Below, piece by piece: positions 43,933 to 51,677 of a stretch of DNA of 64,000 nt. Location of the stretch: the NCBI RefSeq assembly GCF_900101335.1, contig NZ_FNKA01000003.1:434001-498000 (forward strand), written 5' to 3'. Position 1 is the stretch's first letter; each line of letters opens with the position of its first letter. Made by a program: the position numbers and the translations under genes. The notes beneath the pieces are model-generated. The model ran no database searches. It saw only the letters and a list, made by a program, of their open reading frames with translations, and was not told the DNA's origin. The DNA is from Quadrisphaera sp. DSM 44207. GTDB taxonomy: Bacteria; Actinomycetota; Actinomycetes; Actinomycetales; Quadrisphaeraceae.

Positions 43933-46900
43933 GCGCACCACCGGCGGCGCTCTGCAGCGCCGCGGACGTCGCCGCCGCCCTGGGGCAGCACCGCCCCACC
44001 CCCGAGCAGGCGGCCGTGGTGGAGGCCCCGCTCGCCCCGCTGCTCGTCGTCGCGGGCGCGGGCTCGGGCAAGACCGAGACCATGGCCGCGCGGGTGGTCT
44101 GGCTCGTCGCGAACGGTCTCGTCGCCCCCGACCGGGTGCTCGGCCTGACCTTCACGCGCCGGGCCGCGGGCGAGCTGGCCGAGCGCGTGCGCGCCCGGCT
44201 GACCGCGCTGCACCGGGCCGGGCTCGGGCCGCCCCCCGGCGGCGCGGACGGCGGGGACGGCGCGGGCGGCGGCGGGGCCGGGGAGCCGACCGTCGCCACG
44301 TACCACGCCTACGCGGCGTCCGTGCTCGCCGACCACGGGCTGCGCGTCGGCCTCGAGCCGGGCGCGCGCCTGCTGGGGGAGGCCGCCGCCCACCAGCTGG
44401 CCACCGAGGTCGTCGCGGGCTGGGACGACCTGGGCGGGGTCACCCGGTCCCCGGCCTCGGTGGTCGACGCCGTCCTGTCCCTGGCCGCGCAGTGCGCGGA
44501 GCACCTGGTCGACCCGCGCGACCTCGACGCGCACCTGCGCGACCTCGCCGAGCGCGTGCGCGACCTGCCGGGGAAGCCGGTCGCCGCCGTGCGCAGGGCG
44601 CTCGCCGCGCTGGAGGAGCGCCGCCTGCTCGTGCCGCTGGTGGAGCGCTACGCCGAGCGCAAGCGCGAGCTGGAGGTGCTCGACCACGGCGACCAGGTCG
44701 CCCTCGCGGCGCGCGCCGCCGTGCGCGCACCGGAGGCGGGGGCGCACGAGCGGGCGCGCTTCGGCGTGGTGCTCCTCGACGAGCACCAGGACACCTCCCA
44801 CGCCCAGCTCGTCCTCCTGCGCGCGCTCTTCGGCGGCGGGCACCCCGTCACGGCGGTGGGCGACCCGCACCAGGCGGTCTACGGGTGGCGCGGCGCGAGC
44901 GCCGGCGGCCTGGAGGCCTTCCCGGCGCACTTCCCCGCGCCGGACGGCTCGCCGGCGCGGGTGCTGGCGCTGTCGACGAGCTGGCGCAACGACGTCGCCG
45001 TGCTGGACGCCGCCAACCGCCTCGCGGCGCCGCTGCGCGCCGGCTCGAGCCTGGACGTGCCGCTCCTGGCGGCACGCCCGGGTGCCGGCCCCGGGCGGGT
45101 GGCCGTGCGCGTCGCCGAGACCGCCGCCGAGGAGGCGGAGCTGGTCGCCGACGCCGTCGCCCGGGTCTGGTCCGAGGACGCCGCCGCCGGCCGGGAGCAC
45201 CGCAGCACGGCCGTGCTGTGCCGGCGCCGGTCCCAGTTCGACCTGCTCGAGGAGGCCCTGCGCGCGCGGGGGCTGCCGGTCGAGGTCGTCGGGCTCGGGG
45301 GCCTGCTCTCCCGGCCCGAGGTCGTGGACGTCGTCGCCGCGCTGCGCGCCGCGCACGACCCGGGGCGCGGGGACGCGCTGCTGCGCCTGCTGACCGGGGC
45401 CCGCTGGCGCCTGGGGCCGCGCGACCTCGCGGCGCTCGCGGCGTGGGCGCGCGAGCGCCGCGCCACGGGCGCCACGAGCGGCGGGGCCGGCGTGGCCGGC
45501 GTGGCCGGCGTGGCCGGTGGCGTCGCCGATGCCGTCGCCGGTGGCGTGGCGGAGCTCGCCGAGGCGGCGAGCCTCGTCGAGGCCCTCGACGCGCTGCCCG
45601 ACCCCGGCTGGACCGGCCCCGGCGGGCACGGGCTCTCGGACGCCGCCCGCCCGCGCCTGCTCGAGGTCGCCGGGGTGCTGCGCCGGCTGCGCGCCGCCTC
45701 GGGGCTGCCCCTGCCGGACCTCGTCGCCGAGGCCGAGCGCGCCCTGCTGCTCGACGTCGAGCTCGCCGCGCGCCCGGGGGTGCCCGCGGCCGCGGCGCGC
45801 GCCCACCTGGAGGCGTTCTGCGACGTCGCCGCGTCCTTCGCGCAGGCCGTCGACCGGCCCTCCCTGGGGGCCTTCCTCGCCTGGCTGGCCGCCGCGGAGA
45901 CCCGCGAGCGCGGTCTCGCGCTCGCCGAGGACGGCGAGGCGGACCGCTCGGCCGAGGCGGGCGCCACCCCCAGCCGCACCGCGGTGCAGCTGCTGACCGT
46001 GCACGCCGCCAAGGGCCTGGAGTGGGACGTCGTGGCCGTGCCCGGGCTGGTCGAGAAGGGCTTCCCGGCCTGCGGGACGACGTCCTCGAGCTGGCTCGGC
46101 GACCCGGGCTCCCTCCCGCACGCGCTGCGCGGGGACGCCGCCTCGCTGCCGGTGCTGGGCTGGGAGGACGCCGCCGACCAGGGCGAGGCCGGGCGCCGCC
46201 ACGCCGCCTTCCTGGCCGCGTGCGGCGAGCACGAGCTCGCCGAGGAGCGCCGCCTGGCGTACGTGGCGGCGACGCGGGCGCGCAGCCGGCTGCTGCTGAC
46301 CGGCGCCTGGTGGGGCGCGGGCAGCACGCGGCGGGAGCCGTCGCGGTTCCTGCGCGAGGCGCTCGGCGCCGCGCCCGGGACGACGGAGGGAGAGCCGCGG
46401 GGGGAGCTGCCGGACGCACCCGCCGAGGCCGACAACCCGGCGCTGCGCACCCGGCGCACCGCGAGCTGGCCCGCCGACCCCGTCGCGGACCGCCGGCCGG
46501 TCCTGGAGGCGGCCGCGACGGCGGTGCGCGCCGCCGCCGCGGCCCTCGACGGCGCGGCCCCGGGCGGCGCGGCCCCGGGCGGCGCCGGCCCTGTCGCGTC
46601 GGCTCCCGCGTCGCCGTGGTCCCTGGAGGTCGACCAGCTGCTGGCCGAGCGCGCCGCCGTGCGCGCCGGGGGCCCCGCGGCGGTGCCGCTGCCCGCGCAC
46701 CTGTCGGCGTCCCGGCTGGTGCAGCTCGCGCACGACCCGGAGGCCTTCGCCCTGGCCGTGCGGCGCCCGCTGCCCGTCGAGCCGCGCGCGGCCACCCGCC
46801 GCGGCACGCGCTTCCACGCCTGGCTGGAGCAGCGGTTCCGCGCGGAGGCGCTCGTGGACCTGCCCGACGTGCCGGGCGCGGACGAGGACGAGCCGGCCGA

Positions 46901-47297
46901 CGACGCCGACCTGCCGCGGCTGCAGGAGGCGTTCCTCGCCTCGGAGTGGGCCGAGCGCACGCCCGTGGCGGTGGAGGTCGCCCTCGAGACGCCCCTGGCG
47001 GGGCTCGTCGTGCGCTGCCGGGTGGACGTCGTGGACTGGAAGACCGGCCCGCCGCCGACGGGGCAGCGGGCGCGGGCAGCGGCGGTGCAGCTGGCGGTCT
47101 ACCGCCTGGCGTGGTCCCGGCTGTCCGGCCTGCCGCTGGAGCGGGTCGGGGCCGCGTTCTTCTCCGCCTCCACCGGGCGCACGGTGCGCCCGGTGGACCT
47201 GCTCGACGAGGCCGGGCTGGAGGCCCTGGTCGCGCAGGCCTCGGCGCCGAGCCATGACATGACAAGAGCCTTTCGTCCTGTCTTGGAGTGCCGATGA
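43929..47297 (+). CDS. adnB: AdnB-type helicase-nuclease subunit, altered C-terminus
   Basis: The 1122-residue protein has an intact UvrD motor: GAGSGKTETM, LTFTRRAAGELAERV, VVLLDEHQDTS, VGDPHQAVYGWRG, LTVHAAKGLEWD and VAATRARSRLL. It should be the lead translocase of AdnAB. The nuclease domain has GTRFHAWLEQRF and QLAVYRLAW, but motif II-III reads RCRVDVVDWKTG. Only three positions separate the two Asp (47025 and 47034), against 14 in AdnA, so a beta-hairpin is missing. The final 15 or so codons (from about 47253) are visibly lower in GC and end in MTRAFRPVLECR, unlike the family. Confidence 0.92.
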   Translation: MSAPPAALCSAADVAAALGQHRPTPEQAAVVEAPLAPLLVVAGAGSGKTETMAARVVWLVANGLVAPDRVLGLTFTRRAAGELAERVRARLTALHRAGLGPPPGGADGGDGAGGGGAGEPTVATYHAYAASVLADHGLRVGLEPGARLLGEAAAHQLATEVVAGWDDLGGVTRSPASVVDAVLSLAAQCAEHLVDPRDLDAHLRDLAERVRDLPGKPVAAVRRALAALEERRLLVPLVERYAERKRELEVLDHGDQVALAARAAVRAPEAGAHERARFGVVLLDEHQDTSHAQLVLLRALFGGGHPVTAVGDPHQAVYGWRGASAGGLEAFPAHFPAPDGSPARVLALSTSWRNDVAVLDAANRLAAPLRAGSSLDVPLLAARPGAGPGRVAVRVAETAAEEAELVADAVARVWSEDAAAGREHRSTAVLCRRRSQFDLLEEALRARGLPVEVVGLGGLLSRPEVVDVVAALRAAHDPGRGDALLRLLTGARWRLGPRDLAALAAWARERRATGATSGGAGVAGVAGVAGGVADAVAGGVAELAEAASLVEALDALPDPGWTGPGGHGLSDAARPRLLEVAGVLRRLRAASGLPLPDLVAEAERALLLDVELAARPGVPAAAARAHLEAFCDVAASFAQAVDRPSLGAFLAWLAAAETRERGLALAEDGEADRSAEAGATPSRTAVQLLTVHAAKGLEWDVVAVPGLVEKGFPACGTTSSSWLGDPGSLPHALRGDAASLPVLGWEDAADQGEAGRRHAAFLAACGEHELAEERRLAYVAATRARSRLLLTGAWWGAGSTRREPSRFLREALGAAPGTTEGEPRGELPDAPAEADNPALRTRRTASWPADPVADRRPVLEAAATAVRAAAAALDGAAPGGAAPGGAGPVASAPASPWSLEVDQLLAERAAVRAGGPAAVPLPAHLSASRLVQLAHDPEAFALAVRRPLPVEPRAATRRGTRFHAWLEQRFRAEALVDLPDVPGADEDEPADDADLPRLQEAFLASEWAERTPVAVEVALETPLAGLVVRCRVDVVDWKTGPPPTGQRARAAAVQLAVYRLAWSRLSGLPLERVGAAFFSASTGRTVRPVDLLDEAGLEALVAQASAPSHDMTRAFRPVLECR

Positions 47298-47426
47298 GCA
47301 CGATCAATCTTTCCGTAATCGGCCATTGACGCTCCGGCTCCTGCAGTCCTGGTGTTCATATCGCCGCACAATCCCGGTGCACCGGCGCACTGGGATATCT
47401 GCTGCGGTTGAACACGAGGAGGAAAC
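47298..47426 (+). promoter_or_regulatory. Upstream region of the islet peptide gene
   Basis: TTGACG (47326-47331) is a good -35 candidate. The best -10 is uncertain: TGGTGT (47350-47355, 18-bp spacer) is weak, and TTCATA (47355-47360) is at an unusual 23 bp. A perfect 12-bp palindrome CCGGTGCACCGG (47374-47385) lies in the likely leader or operator position. GAGGAGG 4 nt before the ATG at 47427 is a very strong ribosome site. Confidence 0.5.
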
Positions 47427-47693
47427 ATGTCCGTCTTGACCCTGCCTGTTGCCCTCTCGGCGCACGCCATCGAAAGGCGTGAACGCGCGGTGGACACCAT
47501 GAAGGCGAAGCTCGATGACGCGCTCGTCCGGTACGACGCGTGGTTCCTGGTCTTCATCGCAGTCATCATCGGACTGGGGGCCACCCTGCTCGCGGGGATG
47601 GCGGTCTGGTGCGTGGTCAAGCAGCGCAAGACCTTCACGGGGCGGTGGTCCTACCGCAACGGCGGCCTGTCGGTGTATTTTGAGTGCGCATAG
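47427..47693 (+). CDS. Small single-span peptide precursor (unrecognised)
   Basis: The 88-residue product has a charged helical N-terminus (HAIERRERAVDTMKAKLDDALVRYD), one span (WFLVFIAVIIGLGATLLAGMAVWCVV, about residues 39-64) and a 24-residue polar tail, KQRKTFTGRWSYRNGGLSVYF plus ECA. I know no family. Its place as first gene before an ABC transporter and a membrane metalloprotease, the strong ribosome site and the hairpin just after it suggest a high-level secreted or processed peptide (bacteriocin- or pheromone-like). An ordinary small membrane protein is the alternative. Confidence 0.65.
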   Translation: MSVLTLPVALSAHAIERRERAVDTMKAKLDDALVRYDAWFLVFIAVIIGLGATLLAGMAVWCVVKQRKTFTGRWSYRNGGLSVYFECA

Positions 47694-47732
47694 GTTCAGC
47701 CGTGAGGTGATGGTCAAGAACCAGTAGGGCGC

Positions 47733-47772
47733 CCAGCTGATCCGGGGGGTGCGCAACCTCCGGATCAGCTGG
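47733..47772 (+). terminator. Strong hairpin (attenuator-like) between peptide and ABC genes
   Basis: CCAGCTGATCCGG (47733-47745) and CCGGATCAGCTGG (47760-47772) form a perfect 13-bp stem with a 14-nt loop. There is only a short T-rich stretch afterwards (TGTCCTTCT). Placed 40 bp after the peptide stop and 39 bp before the ABC gene, it would reduce read-through or stabilise the short mRNA, giving more peptide than transporter. Confidence 0.75.
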
Positions 47773-47810
47773 ATGTCCTTCTGGCGGTACGAGATAAGGC
47801 AGGAGCGACC

Positions 47811-48527
47811 GTGTCTCGACTAGATCTCGAAGCTGTTACGTACTCGTACGACGGTTGTCTCGACGTCATCAAGGACGTCTCCTTCTCGATCGGTGAAGGA
47901 ACGGTCGTCGGTCTCATCGGTCCCAACGGCTCCGGCAAATCGACTCTGATCAAGAACATTTTCGACCTCCTCCGCCTGCAGTCGGGCTACATCACCGTTG
48001 ACGGGCACGAACATGCTTCGCCTGCAGCGAAGTCGCGAGGCATGTACTTGGCGAGCAACGACTACCTGCCGGAATTCCTCAGCGCTCACGAGTACGTGGC
48101 GCTCCTGGGAAAGCTGTACGGCGTCGGGGTTGACCATCCTCAGGCGCGGGACCTCTTCAAGAAGTTCTCCATGGAAGGTCGCTACGACGACCTCATCGGG
48201 GACTACTCCCACGGCATGCGCAAGAAGACCCAGTTGGTCTCCGCGCTGCTCCTGCGCCGAGGGCTCACCGTCATCGACGAAACCCTCAACGGGATCGACC
48301 TCGAGGCGCTGCACCTGGTCGAGAAAGAGCTTCGGCGCCTTCGTGAGGACGGCGCGTCCATCCTGCTCTGCACGCACGACTTCTCGCTCCTCGAGCGGCT
48401 CGCCGACCGCATCCTTTTCCTCGACCTCGGTCACCTGGTGTATGACGGGTCGATCGATGGTTTCACCGCCGGACACGGTTCATTGGCGACGGCGGTGTTC
48501 GACCACCTCGAGTCCGACGTCCGATGA
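47811..48527 (+). CDS. ABC transporter ATP-binding protein (islet)
   Basis: The 238-residue ATPase has Walker A GPNGSGKST near residue 37, a signature YSHGMRKKTQLVSAL (LSGGQ replaced by SHGM), Walker B LTVIDETLNGID and switch His THD. It resembles the single-domain ATPases of peptide or antibiotic export and immunity transporters. GTG start with CAGGAG 9 nt upstream. The permease gene overlaps its stop as ATGA, so the pair forms one transporter. Confidence 0.9.
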   Translation: MSRLDLEAVTYSYDGCLDVIKDVSFSIGEGTVVGLIGPNGSGKSTLIKNIFDLLRLQSGYITVDGHEHASPAAKSRGMYLASNDYLPEFLSAHEYVALLGKLYGVGVDHPQARDLFKKFSMEGRYDDLIGDYSHGMRKKTQLVSALLLRRGLTVIDETLNGIDLEALHLVEKELRRLREDGASILLCTHDFSLLERLADRILFLDLGHLVYDGSIDGFTAGHGSLATAVFDHLESDVR

Positions 48528-49795
48528 CCGTGAGGCTCCCGCACGCACTCACGCTGGCGCGGATGCTGCTGCTGTTCTTCAGTCGCAGGATCCTGAGACT
48601 GGGCGTGCTTCGATCCGTGCCGGTCAGGGTGCTCGCGGTGACGGGCATCAGCGCACTCGCGGTCGTGTGCTCCGTCGCGGCGTACCACTTCCTTGAACCC
48701 AGGGCAGCGGAGGCCGCCACCTGGCGCCTGCTGTTCGACACGGCGACGGTGTCCGTGGTCCTGTGGGTGCAGATCGCCTTCCTGTTCGTCAAGATCCTTT
48801 TCGCGAACGCAGATGGGCTCCTCGAACTCAGCTTCCAACTGCCGCTGACGAACCGAGAGCGCGCGAGCGCCTTCCTCATCTACGAAGCAGTCATGACGGC
48901 GGTCGTCGTGGGTGCAGGGTCCTTCTCCCTCTCCATCAGCGCCCTGCTGCTGCTAGGACCCGCTGTGCTGCCCCTGCTGCTGGAGTCGATCCTCTTCCCC
49001 GTCGTCCTGACCTACTTGGCCCTGCACGTCCTCCACCTGGCCCTAGCGCGACTGTTCGCCCGCCTGGGGCTGCGGGCGGTCAGCAACGTGCTGCTCGTGC
49101 TCGCCATGTTCGCCCCACTGGTGGTGTACTCCGTGCGCTTGCCCGCCCTGATCACGGATGTGAGCGGCGCGTATCTGGACGGACGGGACCAGTACGTGTG
49201 GGTCACGTCCGTGGCCTGGGTGTCGCGCCATCACGGATCGGCCGTGGCGTCTGCCGCCACCGCACTGCTCGCGCTCGTACTGGTGCTCCTGTCGCTGTGG
49301 TTGACCCCGGACCAGCATGTCCGCCATTCCCGGTACGTGGATGTCCCGGTCCTCGGTCGGGCACGACGCCTGCTGACTCCTTACGACTGGTGCTTCGTGC
49401 GCAGTTCGCAGACCACCCTGTGCGCCGCGGTGTCCCTCGCGTCGTTCGTCTACCTGTGCGTGGCCTCGTCGCTGCACCCGGTCTGGAGCCTGAGCATCCT
49501 GTCCTTGAGCGGCGTGTACCAGTTCGCAGCTACCCGGCCGCTGCGCGTACTGGTCGGCGCGGACCACTCCCCGTGGCGCATCTACTGGCAGTTGCTGAGG
49601 GCACAGCTCATCGTGCTGACCGTCCTCGCAGTGCCGGCGCTCGTGGTCCTCCTCGCCATCCAGCCGCAGGTCTTCGCGCTGAGCGCATTGCCTCTCGCCG
49701 GCTGCATCGGCGGTGCGCTCCTGGCGATCTGCGTCGGAGTCGTCTTCCCTGCAGAGAAGGACAACCCGTTCTCCGTCTTCATCGGCCTGGCCTGA
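48524..49795 (+). CDS. ABC transporter permease (islet), probably truncated by a 5-bp duplication
   Basis: The 423-residue protein has about ten hydrophobic spans and no recognisable soluble domain, as in ABC-2-like exporters. The frame stops in PFSVFIGLA at 49795. A tandem GCCTG-GCCTG lies at 49785-49794. Removing one copy restores an open frame reading FIGLTAVVVGLVAIAMGLL, followed by LSACLVGAAAVFVWYAV, two more spans. The gene may thus be frameshifted. The restored frame would run to 50046 and overlap the next gene by about 100 bp, so the shorter product may still be real. Confidence 0.85.
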   Translation: MTVRLPHALTLARMLLLFFSRRILRLGVLRSVPVRVLAVTGISALAVVCSVAAYHFLEPRAAEAATWRLLFDTATVSVVLWVQIAFLFVKILFANADGLLELSFQLPLTNRERASAFLIYEAVMTAVVVGAGSFSLSISALLLLGPAVLPLLLESILFPVVLTYLALHVLHLALARLFARLGLRAVSNVLLVLAMFAPLVVYSVRLPALITDVSGAYLDGRDQYVWVTSVAWVSRHHGSAVASAATALLALVLVLLSLWLTPDQHVRHSRYVDVPVLGRARRLLTPYDWCFVRSSQTTLCAAVSLASFVYLCVASSLHPVWSLSILSLSGVYQFAATRPLRVLVGADHSPWRIYWQLLRAQLIVLTVLAVPALVVLLAIQPQVFALSALPLAGCIGGALLAICVGVVFPAEKDNPFSVFIGLA

Positions 49796-49942
49796 CGGCG
49801 GTCGTCGTCGGCCTGGTCGCCATCGCGATGGGTCTGCTCCGACTGCCGGAGGCGGCGCTGTCCGCCTGCCTCGTCGGTGCAGCAGCAGTGTTCGTCTGGT
49901 ACGCCGTGCAAGGCATCCGCGCAGATGAGTCGAGGAGGCGCA

Positions 49943-50278
49943 ATGAAGAAGGCGCTGTTAATCGTGAACGCCGCCGTCGGAGCCGCTCTGCTGACGCTAG
50001 TCACAGCGGTGCTGACGTTGCTCGTCCTCATGTTCTCCACCGGTGAAGAGTCCGTGCGGCGTGAAGGGCTCTTCGGATCGGTCTTCTTCGAGACGACGGA
50101 GGTGCGCGAGGGCGTCACAGGGGCGTCGATGGGGGTGGACAACCTGACGGGGCTCGTCGTCGTGTTCGTCGTGCTCTTCCTGTTCCTCGTGCTGACGCAG
50201 GTCGCCTACCGGGGGCTGAAGGTCCACCGCGCGCGCCTCATCGAGGAGCAGGCTGGTGGCCGGCACCAGGCTGTCTGA
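49943..50278 (+). CDS. Small two-span membrane protein (islet)
   Basis: The 111-residue protein has two spans (LLIVNAAVGAALLTLVTAVLTLLVLMF and LTGLVVVFVVLFLFLVLTQVAY) joined by a 45-residue loop that should face outside. It ends in a basic tail. I recognise no family. The ATG follows GAGGAGG by 5 nt. The sixth codon is TTA, rare in this genome. Position between permease and protease suggests an immunity or accessory role, which is inference. Confidence 0.75.
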   Translation: MKKALLIVNAAVGAALLTLVTAVLTLLVLMFSTGEESVRREGLFGSVFFETTEVREGVTGASMGVDNLTGLVVVFVVLFLFLVLTQVAYRGLKVHRARLIEEQAGGRHQAV

Positions 50279-50861
50279 TCGCACGATCTGGGCGATCGTC
50301 AAGGTCGTCATCGCCGTGGCCGGCCAGGTGTGGCCGCTGCTGGCCTTCTTAGGCCTCCTGCAAGTTGTGGCGCTCATGTGGGCCATCGAGTCCGGTGACA
50401 GCGTCCCTGCTGCGTTGGCGTGGTCCTTCCTCCAGGTGGCCGTCGTCGGCCTGGTCGGCTCCTTCGCCGTGCACGAGTCCGCTCACGTGCTCGTCCTGCG
50501 GCGGATCGGCACCGTCACCCACCTGGCCGTCGAGCGCACCACGTGGCGCACCTCCATCGAGTGCCACGGGATGTTGAGCCCCCGGCAGGTCGTAGGCGTA
50601 GCTGTCGCAGGACCGTCCGCCTGCCTCGCCGTCGGTGTCATCCTGTGGATCTCAGGCGTCGGACCATCCCTGGTCTGGTGGTACCTCGCCCATGGTGTCT
50701 TCCTCCTGCCTTGTTTCGGTGACGGGCGGAACCTCATCCGCGGGTTGCGCCAGCGGAACCCGGCCGTGGTCAGGAAAGCTGAGCCGTTATCACCCGACCC
50801 CGTCCGACTGGGATCACCAAGTTCGGAGGACGTCGGCCACGACGGCGCGGTGGTCACCTAG
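50256..50861 (+). CDS. Membrane-embedded HExxH (site-2-protease/M50-like) metallopeptidase
   Basis: The 201-residue protein has about five spans. HESAH lies inside a hydrophobic helix (VGLVGSFAVHESAHVLVLRRIG, near residue 75), the zinc site of intramembrane M50 proteases. A later GDGRNLIRG could supply the third ligand Asp, like the LDG motif. It overlaps the previous gene by 23 bp with GAGGAG upstream of the GTG. Two TTA codons occur. It probably cleaves a transmembrane segment; the islet peptide is the obvious candidate. In Bacillus the yydFGHIJ set also joins a peptide, an M50 protein and an ABC pair. Confidence 0.78.
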   Translation: MAGTRLSDRTIWAIVKVVIAVAGQVWPLLAFLGLLQVVALMWAIESGDSVPAALAWSFLQVAVVGLVGSFAVHESAHVLVLRRIGTVTHLAVERTTWRTSIECHGMLSPRQVVGVAVAGPSACLAVGVILWISGVGPSLVWWYLAHGVFLLPCFGDGRNLIRGLRQRNPAVVRKAEPLSPDPVRLGSPSSEDVGHDGAVVT

Positions 50862-51677
50862 CGGCAGGCCCACCACGGTGCCGGACGGCGCTCCAGCGCC
50901 TCGCCCGACACTCCGTCCGTCGCCGCCCAGTAGCAGGACGTGGTCCAGCTGTAGGCGCGGGTCGGCGCCCGGGAAGGTTGTGCCCGGCACCAGGGCCGTC
51001 CCGCCGGTGACCCAAGCCGGCACGGGTCCAGGCAGGTTCAGGTCCCCGGCCAGCACCCGCGGGCCCGCGCCCGCGGGCAGCGAGAGCAGCCACCGGCGCA
51101 CCTGCCGCAGCTGCCGCGCGGCGGTCGGCGGGCCGAAGGAGAGGTGGGTGCTCGCCACGACCGCGCCCGCTGCGACGTCGGGCGCCGCGCCGTCGAGCAC
51201 CGCGGCCAGCGCCACGCGCGGCTCGTCGGGCAGCGCCCGCCACCGCAGCCGGTCCGTGCGCGGGTCCGGCGCGCGCACGGGCAGGCGCCACGGGCCGGCG
51301 CGCAGCGGCAGCGCGTGCCAGGAGCGCACCGGGCGGCGCGAGAGCAGCGCGACGCCGAACACCGGCTCGTCCGGGACGTCGCCGGGCCCCAGCAGCCGGC
51401 CCCCGGCCCCGCGCCAGGTGCGCCGCAGGTCCGGGGTGCCCACCAGCGCCGGCGCGAAGCGCCAGTCCGCGGCCCCGAGGGCCTGCGCCGCGAGCGCCGC
51501 CTGGTGCAGCCCGCCCGAGCGCGGCTGCGCGACGTCCACCTCCTGCAGGGCCACCACGTCGGCCTCCAGCGCGGCCAGCGCCGCCAGCCCCCGCGCGAGC
51601 GCCCCGGCCGCCAGGAGGGCGCCGTCCGCCCCGCGGCCGGACGCGAGGTTCAGCGCCGCGACCCGCAGGGGGCTCAG
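50814..51677 (-). CDS. Endonuclease/exonuclease/phosphatase-family protein (probable CTG start)
   Basis: The 287-residue protein has the EEP motifs LRVAALNLASGRG, VVALQEVD (metal Glu), ASTHLSF, LAGDLNLPGP and LPLGDHRAVVADV (Asp-His). Substrates in this fold range from DNA to phospholipids; none can be assigned. The conserved N-terminus begins right at the phosphotransferase stop. The only initiators in frame are a CTG at 51677 overlapping that stop as CTGA, or a GTG 99 bp upstream at 51776 that would add 33 Arg-rich residues. The CTG reading mirrors the GTGA overlaps used elsewhere. Confidence 0.85.
   Translation of the reverse strand: MSPLRVAALNLASGRGADGALLAAGALARGLAALAALEADVVALQEVDVAQPRSGGLHQAALAAQALGAADWRFAPALVGTPDLRRTWRGAGGRLLGPGDVPDEPVFGVALLSRRPVRSWHALPLRAGPWRLPVRAPDPRTDRLRWRALPDEPRVALAAVLDGAAPDVAAGAVVASTHLSFGPPTAARQLRQVRRWLLSLPAGAGPRVLAGDLNLPGPVPAWVTGGTALVPGTTFPGADPRLQLDHVLLLGGDGRSVGRGAGAPSGTVVGLPLGDHRAVVADVLRTW

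Larger units (their letters stand above)
47250..50861 (+). other. Lower-GC islet: peptide, ABC transporter and site-2-protease-like gene set
   Basis: From about 47250 to about 50800 the DNA has far more A and T at third codon positions than either flank, and includes TTA codons and ATG starts. Five genes run in one direction with tight spacing. The islet interrupts the conserved adnB to nudC neighbourhood. No transposase, integrase, flanking direct repeat or tRNA was seen, so the mode of entry is unknown. It ends by running tail to tail into the EEP phosphatase gene, overlapping it by 48 bp. Confidence 0.75.

Noticed and set aside
40279-47307. Long reverse-strand frames opposite adnA and adnB
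   Set aside because: The forward frames contain full helicase and nuclease motifs. The reverse frames are His/Gly/Arg-rich shadows typical of 75% GC coding DNA.
47515-47727. 70-codon frame overlapping the islet peptide gene
   Set aside because: Ser/Gly/Trp-rich shadow frame with no ribosome site; the 47427 frame has GAGGAGG and a clear membrane span.
47250-50861. Islet as a prophage or transposon
   Set aside because: No integrase, transposase, terminal inverted repeat, flanking duplication or tRNA target could be found by eye.
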